64,000 nt of DNA from Halomicrobium urmianum (GTDB lineage: Archaea > Halobacteriota > Halobacteria > Halobacteriales > Haloarculaceae), in the NCBI RefSeq assembly GCF_020217425.1, contig NZ_CP084090.1, forward strand, positions 620,001-684,000, given 5' to 3'. The position numbers were made by a program, and so were the translations under genes. Each line of letters starts with the position of its first letter. Position 1 is the stretch's first letter. This document shows positions 24,898 to 30,642 of this stretch, piece after piece. Under the pieces are notes generated by a model that saw nothing but the letters and a program-made list of their open reading frames with translations, was not told where the DNA came from and did not search any database.

Positions 24898-25401
24898 ATG
24901 GAACGTGATTCCCCCTCAAGAACCGACCTTATTAAATTCGCTTCGTTAACAACTCTATCAGCACTAATAATAGCAATTACAGTGCTTCCAGTACTACCCT
25001 TCTGGGCGATCCCCATCCCTTGTATAATCATATTGCCATTCGGATTTTATATCAGAAGATATGATGCGGGGGATTCTTACATGAGTAAAGAAGCGAGATA
25101 TATAGTCAGAGAGGGAGTATTTAGAATATATATCATACGAGGAATTATTATTGGACTTACTATCACATTGTTACATGGTCAAATTATGGACCCGACTATA
25201 TTTGGAAAGAATCTATTCATCGAGTATATATTCGAATTCTTTAACCTTGGAATGATATATGGATCGGAGATTGCTACAGAGAATGTATCTGTCCGTCTAT
25301 TATCATTTATTCTGATCCTATTGACTGGGAAAATAGTCGACCGCATTTTGGACCGTTTTCTATTGTTTGTCGATGGTATATATTGGATCCTATTTAATTG
25401 A
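24898..25401 (+). CDS. Low-GC membrane protein, orphan
   Basis: The 167-aa product is strongly hydrophobic, with about four spans (residues ~16-32, 34-52, 78-96, 100-160 in two parts). The coding DNA is far AT-richer than anything else in the window and uses codons such as ATA freely. TTTATATA at 24867-24874 is centred 27 bases before the ATG, a clear leaderless promoter. Recent transfer is likely. It might act in superinfection exclusion; that is inference. Confidence 0.6.
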   Translation: MERDSPSRTDLIKFASLTTLSALIIAITVLPVLPFWAIPIPCIIILPFGFYIRRYDAGDSYMSKEARYIVREGVFRIYIIRGIIIGLTITLLHGQIMDPTIFGKNLFIEYIFEFFNLGMIYGSEIATENVSVRLLSFILILLTGKIVDRILDRFLLFVDGIYWILFN

Positions 25402-25423
25402 CATTTGTGCAATATGCCACTCC

Positions 25424-25446
25424 TGTCCGCTTCTGCACCAAGAGTC
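25424..25446 (+). repeat. Cargo-border repeat, copy 3 (core only)
   Basis: TGTCCGCTTCTGCACCAAG followed by AGTCGGAC. Shares the core and the downstream half-site with the copy at 24796. The low-GC membrane gene lies between these two copies. Confidence 0.55.
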
Positions 25447-25534
25447 GGACATATCCTGCCCCGATCATCCCCGAGATCGGCCCGATCCACCCCAAGATTC
25501 TAGGATTTCTGGCCGCAAAGCGAACATACCGGAC

Positions 25535-26122
25535 ATGAATTTAGAAGACTACGATGATCAAGACGGCATGAAGGTGTGGCTCTCCGAGCGAGAGGTTGAG
25601 CAACTGCTGGATCAGTTTGAGGATACCGAGCGACGTATCGCTATCGCGCTGGCCGTCCGTTGCGGGCTGCGGTCCGCCGAGGTGCTGAACGTCGCACCTG
25701 AGCACGTCGTCGACACCGACGCGGGTACAATGCTCCGTGTGTGGTCAAGCGCGAAGACCGACAAGTACCGCGAGACGCCGATCCCGCCGAACCTCGCCAC
25801 GACCATCCGCACGGTCGGGGACGTCCGAGAGGCACCGAAAGACGCGCCTGTAGTCGACGCCTCGACGCGAACGCTCCGGCGGTGGATAGCCGACGCAACC
25901 GAGACGCTACGCGAGGAGACCGGCGAGCCCGGCTGGCAGTACGTCGGGATGCATGATCTCCGACGGACCTGGGCGACCTCGCTACGGAGCGCCGACGTCG
26001 ACGCGATGGTAGTCTGCGACTGGGGCGGTTGGGACGATCTCGATACTTTCCTTGATCACTACCGCGGGACCCACACGCCCGAGGCCCAGCTGCGAGAGCG
26101 TGAGAAAGTCGACTGGCTCTAA
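25535..26122 (+). CDS. Tyrosine recombinase (catalytic domain only)
   Basis: The 195-aa product has the catalytic set of tyrosine recombinases: Arg in RCGLRSAEVLNV (residue ~46), a lysine in SSAKTDKYRETPIP, HDLRRTWATSL (HxxR), a Trp/Asp loop and the tyrosine in LDHYRG near the end. The N-terminal arm/core-binding domain is short or absent. It is the second recombinase of the element and lies far from the att sites, beside the cargo region. ATG 25535 chosen; a TTG further up is unlikely. Confidence 0.8.
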   Translation: MNLEDYDDQDGMKVWLSEREVEQLLDQFEDTERRIAIALAVRCGLRSAEVLNVAPEHVVDTDAGTMLRVWSSAKTDKYRETPIPPNLATTIRTVGDVREAPKDAPVVDASTRTLRRWIADATETLREETGEPGWQYVGMHDLRRTWATSLRSADVDAMVVCDWGGWDDLDTFLDHYRGTHTPEAQLREREKVDWL

Positions 26123-26742
26123 GGGTCAAATCGATTCTCGATTGCACTCTTTGAAAACTCAGATACCAGATTATATGCCTCTTCGCGGAGTGGCGGTCGG
26201 GATCTCATATCAGCCCGTTCATGACTTTGTTCCATCCGAATCTTCCGGATGATTTCATAAATACGCTCGTGGCTAGTATAGATAGGATCCTCATCTTCTC
26301 CTGCCGAGTATAGAATCCACGTGAATCCGTCTGTTGCGATGCCCACTATCGGGCGTTCAGTTGCCATATCGAGATATTCAACGGACTCTGTTCGGGCTTC
26401 CTTTATTCCTCCTGGTGTCTTCACCTCACCGAAGTTTTCTATTTCGAGGTCTAATGCGGTGAAATCCGGTATCCGACCTTCGAGCCCATCGAATCCTTTT
26501 GGCCGGAAGCGGATGTTTAAGTTCAGGGCAGAAGCAATCGGAGCAATCAGGTTGTCCTCGATGAATCTCTCTGGCTCTTGATCGATGTATCCGCCATACA
26601 GCTTCCGATTATCGAGAATTACGTCCGCAGCGTGATTCCCTGCTCGCTCTTCAAATATCTGAACGAATCTCTCGATTGCCCTCACTATGTCCTGTGCCTG
26701 TGGATCATTCCGCTTATCGGTCAAATCGGATTGTTCAGTCAT
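26119..26742 (-). CDS. PD-(D/E)XK nuclease-like protein
   Basis: The 207-aa product has IPDFTALDLEIENFGEVKTP at residues ~113-133. That is PD, then about ten residues later E-V-K, the metal-binding core of PD-(D/E)XK nucleases and type I restriction-like proteins. Before it lies a helical RFIEDNLIAPIASALNLNIR region. It could protect the lysogen against other viruses or act on viral DNA. Its ATG overlaps the stop of the upstream wHTH gene (ATGA), so both are co-expressed. Confidence 0.65.
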   Translation of the reverse strand: MTEQSDLTDKRNDPQAQDIVRAIERFVQIFEERAGNHAADVILDNRKLYGGYIDQEPERFIEDNLIAPIASALNLNIRFRPKGFDGLEGRIPDFTALDLEIENFGEVKTPGGIKEARTESVEYLDMATERPIVGIATDGFTWILYSAGEDEDPIYTSHERIYEIIRKIRMEQSHERADMRSRPPLREEAYNLVSEFSKSAIENRFDP

Positions 26743-27029
26743 CTACGTAGCACCCGATCAACAGTCGGTGTCGGCCGATGTTGCGCGTCGATCTCGCCCT
26801 GAAGGTAGAGCTTCCCGTCGTTGGTCAGCTCGTACATGTCGCGGCCGAACTGTGCGATGAATCCGACGTAGCGGAGCATCTGGCACCGCTCCCAGATGAA
26901 CCCCTCAGAGACGGAGAAACAGCGGTCACGGGCCATCATTCGTGGTGTGGCCCAATCCTCCTGATCGAGGTAGTCTAAGATCCGTTCGTCGACCTGCATC
27001 ATCCAGTACGCCGACTTCCGTCCGTCCAT
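26739..27029 (-). CDS. Winged-helix regulator, PhiH1-repressor-like
   Basis: The 96-aa product has the layout of the small haloviral repressors: DERILDYLDQEDWATPRMMA, then an HTH around SEGFIWERCQMLRYVGFI, then a wing ending YELTNDGKLYLQGEIDA. It is related to the next protein (27033-27350): both end LTNDGKLYL/ITERGERYL-GEID. Translationally coupled to the nuclease-like gene. Confidence 0.75.
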   Translation of the reverse strand: MDGRKSAYWMMQVDERILDYLDQEDWATPRMMARDRCFSVSEGFIWERCQMLRYVGFIAQFGRDMYELTNDGKLYLQGEIDAQHRPTPTVDRVLRR

Positions 27030-27032
27030 TCG

Positions 27033-27350
27033 TCAGGCCTCTTCTTCTCCCTCCCCGTTGTCCACCCCATCCCCAAACGGCGATTCAATCTCGTCGGGAG
27101 CGTCTTCGGACGTGTCGATCTCGCCGTCCAAGTAACGCTCTCCACGCTCTGTGATGGTATAGACTCCATTCCCGAGATCTTGGAGTAGTCCGTATTCGAC
27201 GAGCTTCTTACAACGCTGTGAAATGTACGACCGGGTATATCGGACATACCCACTGTCTTCCATCTCTTTAGGCCGTCCAGACCCTTTCTCTCGTATATAT
27301 TCAAGAATCCTATCGTCAGCAAGAACCATCCAATCTCCCGAATATCGCAT
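27033..27350 (-). CDS. Winged-helix regulator, PhiH1-repressor-like
   Basis: The 105-aa product has ADDRILEYIREKGSGRPKEM, a recognition helix around RSYISQRCKKLVEYGLL and a wing GNGVYTITERGERYLDGEID. The acidic Gly/Glu tail is usual. As first gene of the leftward unit, facing the rightward integrase operon, it is the likely lysogeny repressor. Direct repeats in the shared promoter region would be its operators. Confidence 0.8.
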   Translation of the reverse strand: MRYSGDWMVLADDRILEYIREKGSGRPKEMEDSGYVRYTRSYISQRCKKLVEYGLLQDLGNGVYTITERGERYLDGEIDTSEDAPDEIESPFGDGVDNGEGEEEA

Positions 27351-27400
27351 CTTTGGTTAATTATCAAACCCACTGGGCATCATACTGCTGATTGGGTCCT

Positions 27401-27430
27401 ATTAGACTCGTGCAGTGAGATTAGACTCGT
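27401..27430 (+). promoter_or_regulatory. Paired direct repeats ATTAGACTCGT in a divergent promoter
   Basis: ATTAGACTCGT occurs at 27401-27411 and 27420-27430, 19 bases start to start, so on nearly the same helix face. A TATA-like ACTATATTA (27435-27444) for the rightward operon follows directly. Likely operators for the wHTH repressors. Confidence 0.6.
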
Positions 27431-27471
27431 CGTAAACTATATTACTCAGCGGTTAATTGATTGGTAATGCA

Positions 27472-27681
27472 ATGGCACGTAGAAGTCTCTCAGTGTCCGT
27501 CTCTATGCCAACAGAGATGGACGAGAGAATCGCTGAAGAAGCCGAAGAACACGGAATGACCTATTCGCAGTACCTACGCCACATCATCCGGGAGCACGAG
27601 GCTACTCCTTTCGAGTGCAACGATCCGGTGCTGTGTGTGGACGAGAACGGCGAGAAGTCTCAGAACGAGGGGGCCGCCTAA
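27472..27681 (+). CDS. Ribbon-helix-helix protein
   Basis: The 69-aa product from ATG 27472 starts MARRSLSVSVSMPTEMDERI, then EEHGMTYSQYLRHIIREHE, a CopG/MetJ-like RHH. The C-terminal third has two cysteines (FECNDPVLCVDENG). First gene of the integrase operon and possibly an autoregulator or excision control factor. The TTG 15 bases upstream is an unlikely start. Confidence 0.75.
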   Translation: MARRSLSVSVSMPTEMDERIAEEAEEHGMTYSQYLRHIIREHEATPFECNDPVLCVDENGEKSQNEGAA

Positions 27682-27682
27682 C

Positions 27683-27763
27683 ATGTCCAGTGCTGGCCAG
27701 GCCCCCGATTTCGGTGAGGACGCCTTGGACGAAAAGGGTGACGACAGCGAGGAGGGCCCATGA
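27683..27763 (+). CDS. 26-aa acidic microprotein
   Basis: MSSAGQAPDFGEDALDEKGD is followed by DSEEGP. The stop overlaps the next ATG (ATGA 27760-27763). Possibly only a coupling ORF. Confidence 0.45.
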   Translation: MSSAGQAPDFGEDALDEKGDDSEEGP

Positions 27764-28083
27764 GCTTCGACCCTATCGATCCTGAGACGGTGGGCGACCG
27801 ACGCCCGTCCGTGGTCGAGATCGAGGATCAGGGCCCGGTTTACGTCGCTGACGCCCGCGTCCGAGACAACGGCTGGCTGTGGATGAAGGAGTGGAGCGGT
27901 CGCACTACGAAGGTCCCGCCCCGCCGCGTACTGGCCATCAAGCGCGTCGAGACGGAGCGCTACGACGGTGGGGAAGGCGACAGGTACCTGAAGTGCAAGC
28001 GTGTCGCCGACCCGGCGTGGCGCGAGAGAGCGAAGCAGATTCCGGAGAGTTCCGGTGGGGACGCCGTGGTCGCAGATGACTGA
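27760..28083 (+). CDS. 107-aa basic beta-rich protein, unknown
   Basis: The product has a compact fold feel: RPSVVEIEDQGPVYVADARV, then WLWMKEWSGRTTKVPPRRVL, then YLKCKRVADPAW. It may be a small nucleic-acid-binding domain. Within the integrase operon, overlapping the next start at 28076. Confidence 0.55.
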   Translation: MSFDPIDPETVGDRRPSVVEIEDQGPVYVADARVRDNGWLWMKEWSGRTTKVPPRRVLAIKRVETERYDGGEGDRYLKCKRVADPAWRERAKQIPESSGGDAVVADD

Positions 28084-28294
28084 CGACGCGTTCACCTACA
28101 CGGTCAAGCTGAAGCGCGGCGACGACACCCAGAAGTGCAAGGTCACCGCGCCGGACGTCGAGACGCTGACTGACCGAGTCGACGCCGTCCGCGAGAAAAT
28201 GGGCGACTGGGCCGGCGACTACCGGGAAATCCAGCCCGACGAGGGTCCCCGGCTCGCCGACGACCAGAGCGAACTGGGGGAGATCGACGCGTGA
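28076..28294 (+). CDS. 72-aa protein, unknown
   Basis: MTDDAFTYTVKLKRGDDTQK is followed by an alpha-helical part (VETLTDRVDAVREKMGDWAG) and an acidic end. Its stop overlaps the integrase GTG (28291). The order small acidic/basic proteins then integrase suggests directionality or regulation factors. Confidence 0.55.
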   Translation: MTDDAFTYTVKLKRGDDTQKCKVTAPDVETLTDRVDAVREKMGDWAGDYREIQPDEGPRLADDQSELGEIDA

Positions 28295-29337
28295 CCGCAG
28301 AGCAAGCACCCGACCTCTCCCCGCGCGAGGCCCGAGATCGCTACCTGGACCACCGGAAGGTCGAGGCCGCCGATGCGTCGGTCAAGTCGTGGAAGTACCG
28401 GCTGAAGCACTTCGTCGAGTGGGCTGAAGAGCAGCAGATCGAGTCGATGGGCGACCTAACCGGCTGGTATCTCGACGAGTACGAGACCTTCCGGCGCGGC
28501 CACGATGTCTCGCCGTCCACGCTGAACGGCGAGATGCAGACGCTGAAGAACTGGCTGGAGTACCTGGCCCGGATCGACGTCGTACCGGAGAGTCTTCCCG
28601 AGAAGGTCCATGTTCCGTCGATCCCGGACGGCGAGGAGTCCAACGACGAGATGCTGGACCCAGAAGACGCTCGCGTGCTGCTCCAGACGCTCCGGAGCGA
28701 CCCGGATCACTACGGGACGGTGAAGCACGCGCTCCTCGAGCTGCTATGGTTCACCGGTGCCCGTATCGGAGCCATCCGCGGGCTCGATCTCCGCGACTAC
28801 CACAGTGATGAACGATTCGTAGTGTTCCACCACCGGCCGGAGTCCGACACGCCCCTGAAGAACGACAGCAACGGTGAGCGGGCCGTGGGGCTGCCGGAAG
28901 TGGTCTGCGAGGTGCTGGACTACTACATCAAGCACCACCGCGAGGGGAGCCACGACGATGCCGGTCGGAAGCCGTTGTTCACGACGACCCAGGGCCGGGC
29001 CAGTGAGAACACGCTTCGAGTGTGGACGTACCTCGCTACGCAGCCGTGCCTGCACAGCCCGTGTCCGCACGGGAAGGAGCGCGAGACGTGCGAGCACCTC
29101 CACATCCACGAGGCCAGCAAGTGCCCGTCGTCGCTGTCGCCCCACCGGGTTCGGACGGGGTCGATCACGTGGCAGCGGGACTGTAACTTGCCGGCGGAGA
29201 TCGTCTCCGAACGGGTGAACGCCACGCTCGAAGTGATCGAATCGTACTACGACCAGGCGACCGAGCGCGAGCGGCTGGAGAAGCGCCGTCGCCCGTACAT
29301 CGACTACCTCGACCTCGATCCAGAGGGTGAAGCATGA
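28291..29337 (+). CDS. int: Integrase, tyrosine recombinase (tRNA-Pro-specific)
   Basis: The 348-aa product has an N-terminal core-binding domain (residues ~15-105) and a catalytic domain with FTGARIGAIRGLD (first Arg), a lysine region after FHHRPESDTPLKND, SPHRVRTGSI (HxxR) and the nucleophile in ESYYDQATERE. An insert with CLHSPCPHGKERETCEHLHI has three Cys and several His and may bind zinc. GTG start overlaps the previous stop. Lies 75 bases from attR, as archaeal integrases usually do. Confidence 0.9.
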   Translation: MTAEQAPDLSPREARDRYLDHRKVEAADASVKSWKYRLKHFVEWAEEQQIESMGDLTGWYLDEYETFRRGHDVSPSTLNGEMQTLKNWLEYLARIDVVPESLPEKVHVPSIPDGEESNDEMLDPEDARVLLQTLRSDPDHYGTVKHALLELLWFTGARIGAIRGLDLRDYHSDERFVVFHHRPESDTPLKNDSNGERAVGLPEVVCEVLDYYIKHHREGSHDDAGRKPLFTTTQGRASENTLRVWTYLATQPCLHSPCPHGKERETCEHLHIHEASKCPSSLSPHRVRTGSITWQRDCNLPAEIVSERVNATLEVIESYYDQATERERLEKRRRPYIDYLDLDPEGEA

Positions 29338-29438
29338 GCAATCCACCACTACCAGATCCACGTCCAGGCGACTCGTACCGGCAGAGTTTTCGAAAATTCC
29401 TACGAAGGCATCCTCGGCGGTCCCACTTCAACTTCTGA
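29334..29438 (+). CDS. att-spanning ORF downstream of int
   Basis: Starts by ATGA overlap with int and codes for a basic 34-aa peptide beginning MSNPPLPDPRPGDSYRQSFR. The last codons lie beyond attR in host DNA. If the element ends are joined, the frame runs through the core into the left end and stops at 11822-11824, giving 50 aa. That stop overlaps the GTG at 11821. So its C-terminus differs between integrated and circular states. Confidence 0.6.
   Translation: MSNPPLPDPRPGDSYRQSFRKFLRRHPRRSHFNF
29413..29427 (+). other. attR core
   Basis: CTCGGCGGTCCCACT, identical to 11751-11765. The base after it differs (T against C) and then CAAC is shared. No further tRNA sequence is present here. 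Confidence 0.9.
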
Positions 29439-29461
29439 CGCGATCACTCTGAGAGTGGCTG

Positions 29462-29608
29462 CTATAGACTCTCGGTGACGATCTCGGCAAGGTCGGTGTT
29501 CATCTCGTAGTTGCTGTTTCAGGTCTCGTCGACGTGGTTGGTCGCGTAGGCGGCAGCGAGGCGGCCAGCGACAGCAGGAACGCGAAGGTGCTGTCCGTAA
29601 CGGGCCAT
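29462..29608 (-). pseudogene. Decayed ORF next to attR
   Basis: On the minus strand MARYGQHLRVPAVAGRLAAA-YATNHVDET is interrupted by TGA, and the same frame goes on NSNYEMNTDLAEIVTESL to a second stop. The first part extends upstream to 29731 without a clear start. No family recognised. The rest of 29439-29781 shows nothing else of coding character. Confidence 0.4.
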
Positions 29609-29937
29609 GGCGGTTCGATACGGGCGGATCACGATCGGCTCCAGCGGCGTGGACGGAGCGGTCTGCACGGCGAACAGTAGTGGCCACGTGTTCGGGCTCT
29701 GGCAAGCACCGACAGAGCACTGCAGGACCACTGCCCACCGATTCAGAACCCATAACAGTCTGGCTCCGCTTCAAAACGTCGATGAGTCTTCTCACCCGGT
29801 TTCTCCGGGCTGCCGGCGGGCGACGGGCTATCCTGGCGCTCGGGGGCGTATACGTTCTCCTATCCGTGGCGTGGCCGTTCGTTGGGGCCGCCCGAAGCGG
29901 GTCACTTCAGGAGAGCGTGATCATCTCGATTCTGGTC

Positions 29938-29945
29938 GGTGGCTC
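29938..29945 (+). repeat. Target-site duplication, left copy
   Basis: GGTGGCTC, repeated at 30643-30650 directly outside the IS ends. Confidence 0.9.
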
Positions 29946-30642
29946 GGTCGTGTTTAGTTAAGCGTGAAAAGTGAGGCGGGAGAATTTCTTGCTGGTTCAT
30001 GGCAGAAATCGCCCGCCTCAACGGCAGTAGCGACTGGATAGATTTGAGTTTTGTGGAGCGCGAGCGGACACCCGAGCCGGCGATGATGCTGGGTATTCGA
30101 TCGCACGTTGCGGGGCTATCGCTGTCGAATACCGTCGATTTGCTCGAGGACCTGGGTGTCGATCGGTCGCGGAAAGCGATCCACGATTGGGTGCAGAAAG
30201 CCGATTTACAGCCAGAACCAGGGAAATCGCCGAATCAGATCGCGATCGACGAAACGGTGATTCGGATCAACGATCAGCAATTCTGGCTGTACGCCGCCGG
30301 TGATCCTGCTAGAAACGAGCTGCTGCACATCCGGCTTTTTTCGACGACGACCACCGCTCTCACCGAAATATTTCTCCGCGAACTCCAGCAGAAACACGAC
30401 ATCGAAACAGCCGAATTTCTCGTTGATGGTGCCCAACACCTCCAAACTGCATTGCAACGAGCAGGCCTCCGATTTCAGATATCTCGCCACGGAAATCGGA
30501 ATGCTATCGAACGGATTTTTCGAGAACTCAAGCGCCGAACCTCGTCGTTCTCGAATTGCTTCAGCCACGTCGAACCAGAAACAGCCGAAAACTGGCTCCA
30601 GAGTTTCGCTCGCTGGCACAATGCTTCTAACTAAACACGACC
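29946..30642 (+). mobile_element. IS6-type insertion sequence, 697 bp
   Basis: The ends are perfect 15-bp inverted repeats: GGTCGTGTTTAGTTA at the left and TAACTAAACACGACC at the right. An 8-bp duplication GGTGGCTC flanks them. One transposase gene fills it. Length, ends and 8-bp duplication fit IS6-family elements of haloarchaea. Intact repeats and duplication point to a recent insertion. Confidence 0.9.
29999..30634 (+). CDS. IS6-family DDE transposase
   Basis: The 211-aa product has SNTVDLLEDLGVDRSRKAIH (HTH region), IAIDETVIRI (first D), AEFLVDGAQHL (second D) and RNAIERIFRELKRRTSSFSN (E), spaced as in IS6 transposases (D-x~60-D-x~34-E). The reading frame is complete, so the element may be active. 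Confidence 0.9.
   Translation: MAEIARLNGSSDWIDLSFVERERTPEPAMMLGIRSHVAGLSLSNTVDLLEDLGVDRSRKAIHDWVQKADLQPEPGKSPNQIAIDETVIRINDQQFWLYAAGDPARNELLHIRLFSTTTTALTEIFLRELQQKHDIETAEFLVDGAQHLQTALQRAGLRFQISRHGNRNAIERIFRELKRRTSSFSNCFSHVEPETAENWLQSFARWHNASN

Larger units (their letters stand above)
11751..29427 (+). mobile_element. Integrated provirus, SH1/SNJ1-like (Halopanivirales)
   Basis: The element lies between two copies of CTCGGCGGTCCCACT, the left one inside tRNA-Pro. It encodes an integrase next to the right end. The content is viral: a 262-aa packaging-type ATPase, two adjacent candidate small capsid proteins (176 and 248 aa), several small membrane proteins, a fibre/spike-like protein, two PhiH1-repressor-like winged-helix proteins, RHH and SWIM-HTH regulators. 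No tail, terminase, portal or DNA polymerase gene is visible. Almost all genes overlap by ATGA or GTGA. Gene order ATPase - small membrane protein - small MCP - large MCP is the one known from tailless internal-membrane haloviruses. Assignment is by architecture, not by a database match. Confidence 0.85.

Noticed and set aside
27457-27681. TTG start at 27457 for the RHH gene
   Set aside because: The ATG at 27472 begins right before the RHH strand and agrees better with the TATA box at 27435-27444.
29413-29427. Second tRNA gene at the right border
   Set aside because: Only the last 13 tRNA bases plus two are present; this is the attR core and no cloverleaf can be formed.
11751-29427. Pleolipovirus-like or tailed-virus provirus
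   Set aside because: No pleolipoviral spike/VP3-VP4-VP8 set, no terminase, portal or tail genes; the ATPase and paired small capsid candidates fit Halopanivirales better.
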